This document shows, piece by piece, positions 1 to 6,170 of a stretch of DNA of 6,170 nt (its first letter is position 1; the number at the start of each line of letters is the position of its first letter). The position numbers and the translations under genes are program-made. The notes beneath the pieces were generated by a model that was given only the letters and a program-made list of their open reading frames with translations, had not been told where the DNA came from and did not search any database. The stretch covers positions 1-6,170 of the forward strand of contig SLIH01000280.1 in the NCBI GenBank assembly GCA_007135745.1, in the 5' to 3' direction. Source of the DNA: Halomonas sp. Its GTDB lineage: Bacteria; Pseudomonadota; Gammaproteobacteria; Pseudomonadales; Oleiphilaceae.

Positions 1-370
1 CGGCCGCCGGATCCATATTGAAGGTGCTTTCCAGAACGTCCACGGGAACCGGTGTGGCGCCCAGGTACCGTACCACTTCGGCCGTGGCGGTGAAGGTGTA
101 GTCGGGCAGAATGACTTCGTCACCAGGGCCAACGCCCAGCGCTTCCAGCGCGAGGTGCAGTCCACCGGTGGCCGAGTTTATGGCGACGCAGTGCAGTTCG
201 GACTTGTTACTGCCACCGGTGAGATAGTCGGCAAAGTCAGACTCAAACTGACGCGCCTTCTGACCGGTTGTAACCCAGCCTGAGCGGAGGGTGGCAACGA
301 CTTCCTCGATCTCCGCCTCGCCAATCTCCGGACGGGCAAAGGGAATGAAGGACTCGCCGGAGTGGCTCAT
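1..370 (-). CDS. DegT/DnrJ/EryC1/StrS family sugar aminotransferase, N-terminal part (cut by left window edge)
   Basis: This is the first 123 codons of a PLP-dependent aminotransferase; the frame stays open to base 1, so roughly the last two thirds of a usual 360-400 residue protein lie outside. Family members act in the cytoplasm and transfer an amino group, usually from glutamate, to a keto-sugar nucleotide to make amino sugars for O-antigen, capsule or glycoconjugates. Visible family features are the opening [14 protein letters not shown], the GWVTTG element (residues 31-36), the cofactor-phosphate loop NSATGGLH (65-72) and [10 protein letters not shown] (89-98), followed by the GATPVPVDV strand. 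The Schiff-base lysine would be beyond the window. The ATG is well supported: an AGGGAG ribosome site lies 8 bases upstream, and the start overlaps the preceding LicD-like gene's stop as ATGA, implying translational coupling. The exact sugar substrate cannot be told from this part. Family call is near certain. Confidence 0.93.
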   Translation of the reverse strand, partial: MSHSGESFIPFARPEIGEAEIEEVVATLRSGWVTTGQKARQFESDFADYLTGGSNKSELHCVAINSATGGLHLALEALGVGPGDEVILPDYTFTATAEVVRYLGATPVPVDVLESTFNMDPAA

Positions 371-1659
371 GGCTGGGACTCCCTGGATTGCAGCCAGTTC
401 CTGTTGATGGCCGGTGGTTGTCCTGCGGATTCAGGCTGAACAATGTTCTGGCGCCGCACGTCTGACAGTACCTGATCATACCCCCGTGGGTCCCCTTGCT
501 GCAGATGCCAGATCAGGCGTTTCATACCCAGGGACAGGCTCAGCAAGTTGGGGGCCACCACCAGATTTCTACGGCCGCTGGAGCAATTGAACTCCTTGAC
601 CGGCGTGCGCCAGTCCCCGTATCCCTCGGTCAGGTAACGGTCGCCATCACGGGGGCCGAGGATGGTAACACCGCGCAGTTTGTACTCCACAAGATCCATT
701 GGGCTGTGGTCCCAGCGGTGCATCATGGAGCCATGCCACCATACGCTGTTGTCTTCGTGCAGCAGCGAGAAATCCACGGCGATGCCGGTACGATGAACGG
801 CCTTGACCAGCACGGGCAGGGTGGTGATGTGCAGACCGTCGCTGTTCCGGGTGAGCTGGTATTGAGTGTCCATGCGCACCGAATCGAACTCCGGCGCTGC
901 ATGCAGGATCTGTTTGAGCTGCTCAACGTCGGTGGTGTTGGCGCGCAGACCCAGATCAATGTCGAAATCATGAGGCAGAAAATCCCCTTCTCGGTAGATT
1001 CCGAGGAAGGTGCCGGACAGCGCCGTCCAACCCCAGTCCTTAAGGGGAAGCAGCCGCGCCACATCCTTGAGCGCCTGTTCGGCGTCGTCCCGGGCAAAAT
1101 CGCCCTCGCGTTCTTTTTTCTGGCTGTTTGCCCCAGTGGAAGCTGGCTCGGCTTCGCGCGCATTGGCGCGGATTTCGTTTAGTCGGGCCAGGAGCTGGTC
1201 CACAACATCGTGGAAATCCTCAAGCGCCTGCAGTGCCTTCTGGTTATGCTGTTGGCGTGCGCTCTGGTGGACGATCTGGGCCAGGCTTACGACTCTGGCG
1301 CTGGCGGCCTCCAGCGCGGGCAGTGCCGCGTCGCGCCCCACTACCCAGTCGAGCAGGACTTCTGTCTCGCGGAGGTCCAGTCCGTCGCTGAAGCAGAAGA
1401 ACGGATCACTGGTTCTGCTGCCCAGCCCGGGCCAGCCTCGGCTGGCGTACCAGTAAGCGCGGCGCAGGGCGTCCTTGAAGTTGTCCTGCCAGAATTCGGT
1501 AGCCATTTGGCGAGCAAGAATTGGTTTGCCGGTGACTAGAGCGCAGCCCAGCCAACCCACCAGCGCCAGCACGGCTCGTTCGGGCACACTGTGCTGGCGA
1601 TTTAGGTAGTGCAGAAGGCGGTAGCTTTTACTCGGCGTCAAAGCTGATTTACCACTCAC
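367..1659 (-). CDS. LicD/fukutin-like nucleotidyltransferase-fold protein, second of two
   Basis: A protein of 430 residues from the chosen GTG. Its C-terminal half carries LicD family signatures: [13 protein letters not shown] followed by HDFDIDLG, a D-x-D-x-D metal-binding triad at residues 231/233/235, a VDFSLLHED strand near 295-303, and the GYGDWRTP element near 346-353 that matches the family's YG-x-W-x-P closing motif. LicD-type enzymes transfer phosphorylcholine or similar phosphodiester-linked groups from nucleotide-activated donors onto surface glycans. The donor here is unknown. The N-terminal half is predicted helical, with a hydrophobic stretch near residues 30-43 ([14 protein letters not shown]), a long amphipathic helical region around 110-165, and a charged low-complexity linker before the catalytic domain; I do not recognise it. 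GTG at 1659 overlaps the upstream stop by 11 bases. Alternative starts are TTG at 1710 (62-base overlap) and TTG at 1641; none has a strong ribosome site, so the start is uncertain. Confidence 0.85.
   Translation of the reverse strand: MSGKSALTPSKSYRLLHYLNRQHSVPERAVLALVGWLGCALVTGKPILARQMATEFWQDNFKDALRRAYWYASRGWPGLGSRTSDPFFCFSDGLDLRETEVLLDWVVGRDAALPALEAASARVVSLAQIVHQSARQQHNQKALQALEDFHDVVDQLLARLNEIRANAREAEPASTGANSQKKEREGDFARDDAEQALKDVARLLPLKDWGWTALSGTFLGIYREGDFLPHDFDIDLGLRANTTDVEQLKQILHAAPEFDSVRMDTQYQLTRNSDGLHITTLPVLVKAVHRTGIAVDFSLLHEDNSVWWHGSMMHRWDHSPMDLVEYKLRGVTILGPRDGDRYLTEGYGDWRTPVKEFNCSSGRRNLVVAPNLLSLSLGMKRLIWHLQQGDPRGYDQVLSDVRRQNIVQPESAGQPPAINRNWLQSRESQP
379..384 (-). promoter_or_regulatory. 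Ribosome binding site of the DegT-family aminotransferase gene
   Basis: On the minus strand AGGGAG sits 8 bases before the ATG at 370. It lies inside the last codons of the upstream LicD-like gene and is the best Shine-Dalgarno match at any junction in the window. It settles the start of the aminotransferase. Confidence 0.7.
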
Positions 1660-3043
1660 AGTTGGCTTCGTAGTCGGACAACGGATAAAGCGGGTGGAGG
1701 CCCGTGGCAATCAGTTTCCCGGCTTGCGGATGCTCGGCCCGACGTTGTTCTATCTGCTGTTGCATCGCCTGGTAGTCTGCAGGCGTGATACAGACTGAAT
1801 CGAGCTTGCGCTTCACGAGTGCGGGAACTCTCTGGGAAGCGTTCGAGTACCCAGGATCAGGCACCTTCCAGCCCTTGCCATAGTAGGCTTCCAGAAAGTT
1901 CTCCGAGTGATGCGGAATATCCACCGGGACGCCCCGCAGCTCCCCGGATTCCACGGGCAGGAAGTCCTCCACTCCGAGCGGCAGCCGCGCCTGTTTATGG
2001 GCCCAAATGTGGCCGTCTTCGTACCAAACCGGCCGAATGTCCAGGTGCACATCCGGCACGTCATCTTTCAGCCGCAGGCGGAAGAGTCGCCCATTGCGAT
2101 TGAAGCTGCAGGTAAAACCGGCCAGCACCAGGTCCACCACCAGTTGCATGGTTTCAACCTTGACTTCGGCCGCACTGTTTTTGTGCGAGATATACCCCGC
2201 ATCGAAGTCGTCGTCGCCGGGAATGAAATCCCCCTCGCGAACAAACCCGAGCAGCGTGCCGTACATAAGGAACAGCGGCGACTGGAACTGTTCGCGGAAA
2301 TACTGCCGTGCCTCGCTGTAGATGGCCAGATAACGCGCCTGACGAGCCCGGATGGTGTCCGGAGTAAGAGCCAAGAACCCCTTCTTGTCGATGGCGCCCC
2401 CGGCTTCGAGATACCCTGCCAGGGTGCCGTCCCCATGAGGGATAGTGATGTGCAGCGCGCTACCCCCCCGATTATCCAGCGGCTGGCCTTCCTCTGTGTA
2501 CAGGGAAAGCGTGCCGGAGACCGGAAAGCGCGCAAGCACTTCACGTTTCAGATGATAGTGAAAGTAGGGCGGAATAAAGCGCTTGCGGGAAAGCGGAATG
2601 GTGCGGATGAGCTGGTCATCCAGAAACAGCTTTAAGTGGAGACCTTTCGTTAACCCGGGGCTGACGAATCCGTCCAAGCGGAGGCCCAAGTGAGAGAAGT
2701 TAGCGTCGAAACGGCCCGCGCCCCTTCGCCCTGAAGGATCGCTAACCGGTTCCAGCGCGCACCTAAAGAGCGGGTCATCTGGTGCATCCTGCCCCAAGTT
2801 GTATTGGCAGCGGGCAAGGTGGAAGTCGCTGGCCTGAGCATAGTTGAACACGCGCCTGATGCGCGAGTGCTGGTTCGCACTGCGCTTATTCGACAGCCTT
2901 GTGAACTGCTGTTCGGCAGCCCCGTGATTATCACGGAGCTCGAAAAACCTGCCCAACGCGTAGTTAAGGCCGGCTCTGGACAACCCAAAAGCGTAAAGCA
3001 CTCGGAAAAATGTTTTTGCGAGTGACAGACTATGGTGGATCAT
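1649..3043 (-). CDS. LicD/fukutin-like nucleotidyltransferase-fold protein, first of two
   Basis: A 464-residue protein with a C-terminal LicD-type domain. Visible are MYGTLLGFVREGDFIPG (about residues 261-276), the acidic triad in DDDFD (D277, D279, D281), the HLDIRP strand near 333-338, and YYGKGWKVPDPGY near 387-399. These are the metal-binding and closing motifs of the LicD/fukutin family, which attaches phosphodiester-linked substituents such as phosphorylcholine to glycans. The first 90 or so residues look helical and loosely repeat-like (for example ARCQYNLG); residues about 110-205 are strand-rich (KGLHLKLFLDDQLIRTIPL, SGTLSLYTEEG) and resemble a beta-sandwich accessory domain that I cannot name. 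The ATG at 3043 overlaps the racemase stop as ATGA, and AAGGAG lies 14 bases upstream. An open extension to 3202 runs through the racemase gene in another frame and is not credible as coding. Donor and acceptor cannot be read from the sequence. Confidence 0.87.
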   Translation of the reverse strand: MIHHSLSLAKTFFRVLYAFGLSRAGLNYALGRFFELRDNHGAAEQQFTRLSNKRSANQHSRIRRVFNYAQASDFHLARCQYNLGQDAPDDPLFRCALEPVSDPSGRRGAGRFDANFSHLGLRLDGFVSPGLTKGLHLKLFLDDQLIRTIPLSRKRFIPPYFHYHLKREVLARFPVSGTLSLYTEEGQPLDNRGGSALHITIPHGDGTLAGYLEAGGAIDKKGFLALTPDTIRARQARYLAIYSEARQYFREQFQSPLFLMYGTLLGFVREGDFIPGDDDFDAGYISHKNSAAEVKVETMQLVVDLVLAGFTCSFNRNGRLFRLRLKDDVPDVHLDIRPVWYEDGHIWAHKQARLPLGVEDFLPVESGELRGVPVDIPHHSENFLEAYYGKGWKVPDPGYSNASQRVPALVKRKLDSVCITPADYQAMQQQIEQRRAEHPQAGKLIATGLHPLYPLSDYEANCEW

Positions 3044-3834
3044 GTAGCTAACAGATACTCCTTGTGCGGCATTTGGGACTGCAGTGCCCGGGCAATCTCC
3101 TTTCCGGGGTCGATCAATGCCGCACCGTGGGTCCGCAGCCGGGTTTCCGCCAGGGGCAGCTCCGTGCAACCAAGGATGATGCTGTTTGCGCCCTGATCGC
3201 ACAGGTTATCGATGCAATCCTGCAGCCGGGCGACCGCAGCTTCCGAGGGCGGGGTGACGGCTTTCAAACCGTAGCCCGGTTGATAAATTGCTTCGTGGAG
3301 TTCCTCTTGCCGTTCCCGGTCAAGAACACAGGAGATGCCACCTGCCTGCTCAATCCCGGAATCCCAGACCCTGCCTATGCGCGACCCAGAAGTGCTCATA
3401 AAACCCACTCGTGGCCCATACTGAATAGCCCGGGTGACGGCGGGATCAACCATGCTCACGAATCTACCTTTAATGGCATCTCCGAGAGCAGCTTTGAAAG
3501 CGTCCAGAATAACCGGGGCGTGAAATGTCGCGCATGGTACCATAACCGCATACTCTCGCCGGCTTTCCCTGAGCAGCTGCAGGTAAGGCTGAATGAGCCT
3601 TGCGATAACGTGTCCTGGGTTCTCTCCGTTTCCCGTCCGGAGAAAATGTGTGCGGTCAGGGATCATTGAGGGAAAAGCGACATGAAGGGTATCCCAGTGA
3701 TCGCAATCCCTAGTGGCCTGGCTGTTCATAACCAATAGATCCCGGTGGAATTCCACCCCGGCCATGGGCCCTACCCCACCGGCAATGACAACAACCGGAT
3801 CGGAGGTTTTGAATACGGGAACGTTTAACTCCAT
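3040..3834 (-). CDS. Aspartate/glutamate racemase family protein
   Basis: A 264-residue cytoplasmic enzyme of the cofactor-independent Asp/Glu racemase superfamily. Members use two cysteines as acid/base pair on either face of the alpha-carbon to interconvert L- and D-amino acids. Visible are the N-terminal glycine motif AGGVGPMAGVEFHRDL (18-33), the first catalytic region VPCATFH with Cys101, and the second, ILGCTELPL, with Cys223. Length and the order of motifs fit aspartate racemases, and GCTELPL is typical of that branch. One deviation: the residue after the first cysteine is Ala where aspartate racemases usually have Asn (PCNT). The gene begins 25 bases after the stop of the ATPgrasp_ST gene with no obvious Shine-Dalgarno, and its stop overlaps the next start as ATGA. 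Beside two ATP-grasp ligases it most likely supplies a D-amino acid for ligation, which is inference. Substrate (Asp, Glu or another) is not decided by the sequence. Confidence 0.92.
   Translation of the reverse strand: MELNVPVFKTSDPVVVIAGGVGPMAGVEFHRDLLVMNSQATRDCDHWDTLHVAFPSMIPDRTHFLRTGNGENPGHVIARLIQPYLQLLRESRREYAVMVPCATFHAPVILDAFKAALGDAIKGRFVSMVDPAVTRAIQYGPRVGFMSTSGSRIGRVWDSGIEQAGGISCVLDRERQEELHEAIYQPGYGLKAVTPPSEAAVARLQDCIDNLCDQGANSIILGCTELPLAETRLRTHGAALIDPGKEIARALQSQMPHKEYLLAT
3058..3063 (-). promoter_or_regulatory. Probable ribosome binding site of the first LicD-like gene
   Basis: AAGGAG on the minus strand, inside the final codons of the racemase gene, 14 bases before the ATG at 3043. 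The spacing is longer than the usual 5-10 bases, so initiation probably also depends on coupling through the ATGA stop/start overlap. Confidence 0.45.
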
Positions 3835-3859
3835 GCTTTTTTACCGTTTAGTAAGCCAG
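3835..3859. other. Only true intergenic gap in the window (25 bases)
   Basis: This short stretch lies between the ATPgrasp_ST stop and the racemase ATG. It is AT-rich next to the racemase start, with a run of six A on the coding strand. It contains no clear ribosome site, hairpin or promoter. It is too short to hold a convincing terminator plus promoter, so the two genes are most simply co-transcribed. Confidence 0.7.
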
Positions 3860-5254
3860 TCAGTTCTCATTGGCCAGTAGTGCGAGCTCCGGCCCTGGTT
3901 GATAGTTATTCCAGTCGGCCTCAAGCCCCGACATTCTGATATGATAAGCTATAAGCTGAGCGAGGCGAGCTTGACCCAGCGGCTCCCGTTGCCGACGTTG
4001 GGGGCCATCAGTGCAAGGTTGCAGGTTGGCCTCAACAATAACCGGTCCATTATCCCCGAGACAGACATCCCAACCAACCAGCTTTATAGGAACGGCATTG
4101 CGATGCGCCTGTAGAGCAATATCGCACGCCAGCTGCCAATCCGGTAGAAGTGTTCCAGCAATATTTTCCTCGTTAAACGGGTGAGAATAATAAAAATCAT
4201 TCTGCCCGCTCAAGCCATAGTCCGTAGCCGGGCCGAGTTCCCCATTATGAATTTTGACCGCGCAGGCGAGCCCACCGGCATGCATATTATCGACGTGATC
4301 ATTCTGATTCCGCGGAATGCGAAAATGGGCGCTGACCACCTCTGGCGCACCTGACTCATTGATTACCGTGATGATTCGTGCAGTGGCAGCGGCCTGCCCA
4401 GAGAGCCGTTGCAGAGAGCGATGGACTCGCAGTCTGGGTTGAATCAGGTAACGTTTTCGCTTTTCTTCGGAATCGAGTAACTGTTTGCGGAGAAGCGTCT
4501 TCAGAGGGCCACGTTCTCCAGTCGCGATGTTTTTGAATTGCCCTGCCTCGGGATCGTAAATGAAAAGTGCGGAATCTTTCCCGCCTTTCTCAAGTGCAGG
4601 CTTCACAAAGCAGTCCTGTGCTATCTGTTCAGGTGAATCGGCGGCATGAGGCCTGTAGCGTCCTCCGTCGAGCTCACCAAGCAGGCCTGGCGAAGGAATG
4701 TTATTTGCCGTGGCCCAGTGCTGCCAGGCTGATTTGTCGACCAGAAATGGAGCCTGCTTAATTTCCTCGGGTGTGTACATCAGAGGATAAAGCACGGCTT
4801 TCATTTCGTAGCGATGAAGGTATTCATGTCGGCGAGTGCGGCTTATTTCGTTGAACCACTCAAACTTGTAATAATTCTCCGGCATGGAAGGGGTGCTGAG
4901 TGCGCACCATAGGCATTCGAGCAATTGGCGTAGCCGCCCCTTGCCTGTTTCGTCCTTGGCATGCCTCCAGTTGTTTTTGTTGACCTTGATCGCGCAGTAC
5001 AGAACATCAATGGCAAACCAACTAATTGTCCTCAGGATTGGTGAGGAGAGCCATCGTTTGAAGCGGCGTGAGACTTTGTCTTCAGGGAATCCTTGAGCAA
5101 AAAGGGCCAGCATCCGGTTGCGATACTGGAAATATTGATTGTGCAGGAATGCTGCGTCCCCCCCGTCCTCCCTTTGCCTGCGAAGGCGAATGGGGTAAAC
5201 ACGAGAGTGACGTCGCAGCACCCGTGACCTATGACTCAATGGTAACCCTGGCAT
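3860..5254 (-). CDS. Sugar-transfer-associated ATP-grasp protein (ATPgrasp_ST type)
   Basis: A protein of up to 464 residues with an ATP-grasp fold of the type found beside polysaccharide and glycosyl-transfer genes. ATP-grasp enzymes activate a carboxylate as acyl phosphate and couple it to an amine or other nucleophile. Seen in the sequence: a family-like lead-in PENYYKFEWFN (125-135) and HEYLHRYEMK (143-152), the nucleotide-binding lysine in FVKPALEKGGKDS (216-228), an arginine-rich QPRLRVH segment (272-278), and the metal/ATP site GWDVCLGDNGPVIVEAN (394-410) with D396, E408 and N410 in the expected places. The N-terminal 120 residues are basic with a hydrophobic patch near 72-90. ATG at 5254 overlaps the upstream gene by 26 bases and has no ribosome site; GTG at 5221, just after the upstream stop and behind an AGG, is a fair alternative (453 residues). 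Substrates are unknown; association with glycan modification comes from the family and the neighbours. Confidence 0.87.
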   Translation of the reverse strand: MPGLPLSHRSRVLRRHSRVYPIRLRRQREDGGDAAFLHNQYFQYRNRMLALFAQGFPEDKVSRRFKRWLSSPILRTISWFAIDVLYCAIKVNKNNWRHAKDETGKGRLRQLLECLWCALSTPSMPENYYKFEWFNEISRTRRHEYLHRYEMKAVLYPLMYTPEEIKQAPFLVDKSAWQHWATANNIPSPGLLGELDGGRYRPHAADSPEQIAQDCFVKPALEKGGKDSALFIYDPEAGQFKNIATGERGPLKTLLRKQLLDSEEKRKRYLIQPRLRVHRSLQRLSGQAAATARIITVINESGAPEVVSAHFRIPRNQNDHVDNMHAGGLACAVKIHNGELGPATDYGLSGQNDFYYSHPFNEENIAGTLLPDWQLACDIALQAHRNAVPIKLVGWDVCLGDNGPVIVEANLQPCTDGPQRRQREPLGQARLAQLIAYHIRMSGLEADWNNYQPGPELALLANEN

Positions 5255-6170
5255 GGGATATCGAGCGGGACAGTTTTCCGACGAAGAGTAGCGTGGAAAC
5301 AGTAGAGATGGTTGCCGGTAACGCAGTCAGCTCAAACGCCATCTGCCCAGACTGCTGGCTTAACGGGTTAAACTGGAGATCACAGTCTGTCAATACGCTC
5401 TGTATGTGCTGCTCCGCCTTGCTCGTAGTGCCTGTAAACGCTACATTAAAAGTTACCCGAAGAGGTTGATCAGACGCAGTGGTATCCGAACAACCCAACT
5501 TATGAAGTGCATGACCAACAATCAGGTCTGAAACAGGCACAGGCTTACCGTAGGAGACAAATTCATGGGAGCCGATGGCTGGTCGGTAGTTCACTTCAAT
5601 GACATGACATGATTGGGAAGAGGCAGGTTTGTGGTGATCTTCAATCATCATATCCACCCCGGCGAGTTCCAGCCCCGGTATTGCCTTACAGGCTTTTACC
5701 GCGACAGCCTTGATACTTGCATGAACCTCATCAGTGATGTCCTTCGCCGCCCCACCCTGGCTGATATTAGCAGCAGAGCGAAGCTGAATCACCTCACCCG
5801 GCTTCGGCTTATGATTGAGCGAGCAACCGTACTGCTTGCGGACAAAGCCCTTGAGTGAAGCGTCCACAACAATCTTTGAATTGCGCAAGCGAGGGTTTTG
5901 ACTACGGCTCTCATTTTCAGCTTCGATCAATGCAAGGATTGAGCTTGCGCCATTACCAATCACTTGGGCCGCCTGTCGCGACAGCACCGAAATCACCTGA
6001 TCACCCAAAACCAGAAACCGGTAATCCCGCCCCGAACATTGCTCTTCGATCACGATACGTCGTTCCCGCCAGAGGCCCAACATAACACGGATCAGTTCAG
6101 CAGCTGAGCTTACACCAACGGTCACCCCGGCGCCCTTGGTGCCTTCTTCTGGCTTCACGACTAACGGATA
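5229..6170 (-). CDS. Cyanophycin-synthetase-like ATP-grasp ligase, C-terminal part (cut by right window edge)
   Basis: The last 313 residues of an ATP-grasp amide ligase; the frame is open to base 6170, so a GTG at 6158 is internal and not the start. Residues below count from the edge. The match to the cyanophycin synthetase ATP-grasp core is clear: PLVVKPEEGTKGAGVTVG (2-19, nucleotide loop), IVIEEQCSGRDYRFLVLGD (39-57), an arginine and IGNGASSI (65-78), VIQLRSAANISQGGAAKDIT (127-146), GLELAGVDMM (166-175), and the metal site HVIEVNYRPAIGSH (189-202, with E192 and N194). Such enzymes join amino acids through acyl-phosphate intermediates. Unlike cyanophycin synthetase there is no Mur-ligase domain after the core; about 75 residues (237-313) follow, with a possible beta-alpha-beta-beta-alpha-beta pattern. 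Overlap with the next ATP-grasp gene suggests joint translation. The amino-acid substrate cannot be assigned. Confidence 0.88.
   Translation of the reverse strand, partial: YPLVVKPEEGTKGAGVTVGVSSAAELIRVMLGLWRERRIVIEEQCSGRDYRFLVLGDQVISVLSRQAAQVIGNGASSILALIEAENESRSQNPRLRNSKIVVDASLKGFVRKQYGCSLNHKPKPGEVIQLRSAANISQGGAAKDITDEVHASIKAVAVKACKAIPGLELAGVDMMIEDHHKPASSQSCHVIEVNYRPAIGSHEFVSYGKPVPVSDLIVGHALHKLGCSDTTASDQPLRVTFNVAFTGTTSKAEQHIQSVLTDCDLQFNPLSQQSGQMAFELTALPATISTVSTLLFVGKLSRSISHARVTIES

Noticed and set aside
243..479. A 78-codon minus-strand frame across the LicD/DegT junction
   Set aside because: It overlaps the second LicD-like gene's 3' end and the DegT gene's 5' end in a different frame; both real genes are supported by motifs and the ATGA overlap.
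496..1182. A 228-codon open frame on the plus strand opposite the second LicD-like gene
   Set aside because: It lies wholly antisense to a gene with clear family motifs, shows no recognisable domain, and GC-rich coding DNA commonly leaves the opposite strand open.
1907..2635. A 242-codon open frame on the plus strand opposite the first LicD-like gene
   Set aside because: Fully antisense to the LicD catalytic region, with no family motif in its translation; a shadow frame.
3044..3202. 53-codon N-terminal extension of the first LicD-like gene
   Set aside because: It would run inside the racemase's conserved 3' end in another frame. The ATG at 3043 with the ATGA overlap and an upstream AAGGAG is much more likely.
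3623..3643. Inverted repeat TCTCCG / CGGAGA with a 9-base loop, a terminator-like hairpin
   Set aside because: Only six base pairs, no T-run after it on either strand, and it lies in the middle of the racemase coding sequence.
3064..3669. A 201-codon plus-strand open frame opposite the racemase gene
   Set aside because: The racemase on the other strand has both catalytic motifs and coupled neighbours; the antisense translation resembles nothing known.
5167..5173. Strong Shine-Dalgarno-like AGGGAGG on the minus strand inside the ATPgrasp_ST gene
   Set aside because: No in-frame ATG, GTG or TTG follows at usable spacing (the next in-frame ATG is at 5113), so it is probably just Arg-Glu-Asp coding sequence.
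6156..6158. GTG as start of the cyanophycin-synthetase-like ligase
   Set aside because: The frame continues open to the window edge, and the codons before it encode the strand leading into the nucleotide-binding VVKP motif, so the gene is truncated by the window and does not start here.

Overview
The window is a fully packed, single-direction gene block. Six protein-coding genes lie on the minus strand, so they are transcribed from the right edge towards the left edge. They are separated by at most 25 bases, and four of the five junctions overlap. Both end genes are cut by the window edges. I see no RNA gene, mobile element, CRISPR array, promoter or terminator, so this is the interior of a longer operon. 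Fairly high GC, proteobacterial-looking proteins and an accessory surface-polysaccharide gene repertoire suggest a Gram-negative proteobacterium, perhaps a marine gammaproteobacterium. That taxonomic guess is weak because the window holds no marker gene.

In transcription order: (1) 6170-5229, the 3' part of an ATP-grasp ligase whose core resembles the ATP-grasp domain of cyanophycin synthetase; it ends in a short alpha/beta tail instead of a Mur-ligase domain. (2) 5254-3860, a second, unrelated ATP-grasp protein of the sugar-transfer-associated type (ATPgrasp_ST). (3) 3834-3040, an aspartate/glutamate racemase family enzyme with both catalytic cysteines. (4) 3043-1649 and (5) 1659-367, two consecutive LicD/fukutin-type nucleotidyltransferase-fold proteins with unlike N-terminal halves. 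(6) 370-1, the N-terminal third of a DegT/DnrJ/EryC1/StrS PLP-dependent sugar aminotransferase.

Taken together, genes 1-3 look like an amino-acid handling module: two amide-bond-forming ATP-grasp ligases and a racemase that could supply a D-amino acid. Genes 4-6 look like a surface-glycan module: two putative phospho-substituent transferases and an amino-sugar aminotransferase. The most economical reading is a locus that decorates an amino-sugar-containing surface polysaccharide (capsule, exopolysaccharide or O-antigen) with amino-acid or short-peptide groups and phosphodiester-linked groups. The family assignments rest on visible motifs; the joint pathway is inference. Base composition also appears to change, by eye, from AT-richer in the ATP-grasp/racemase half to GC-richer in the LicD/DegT half, which would fit assembly from two modules.
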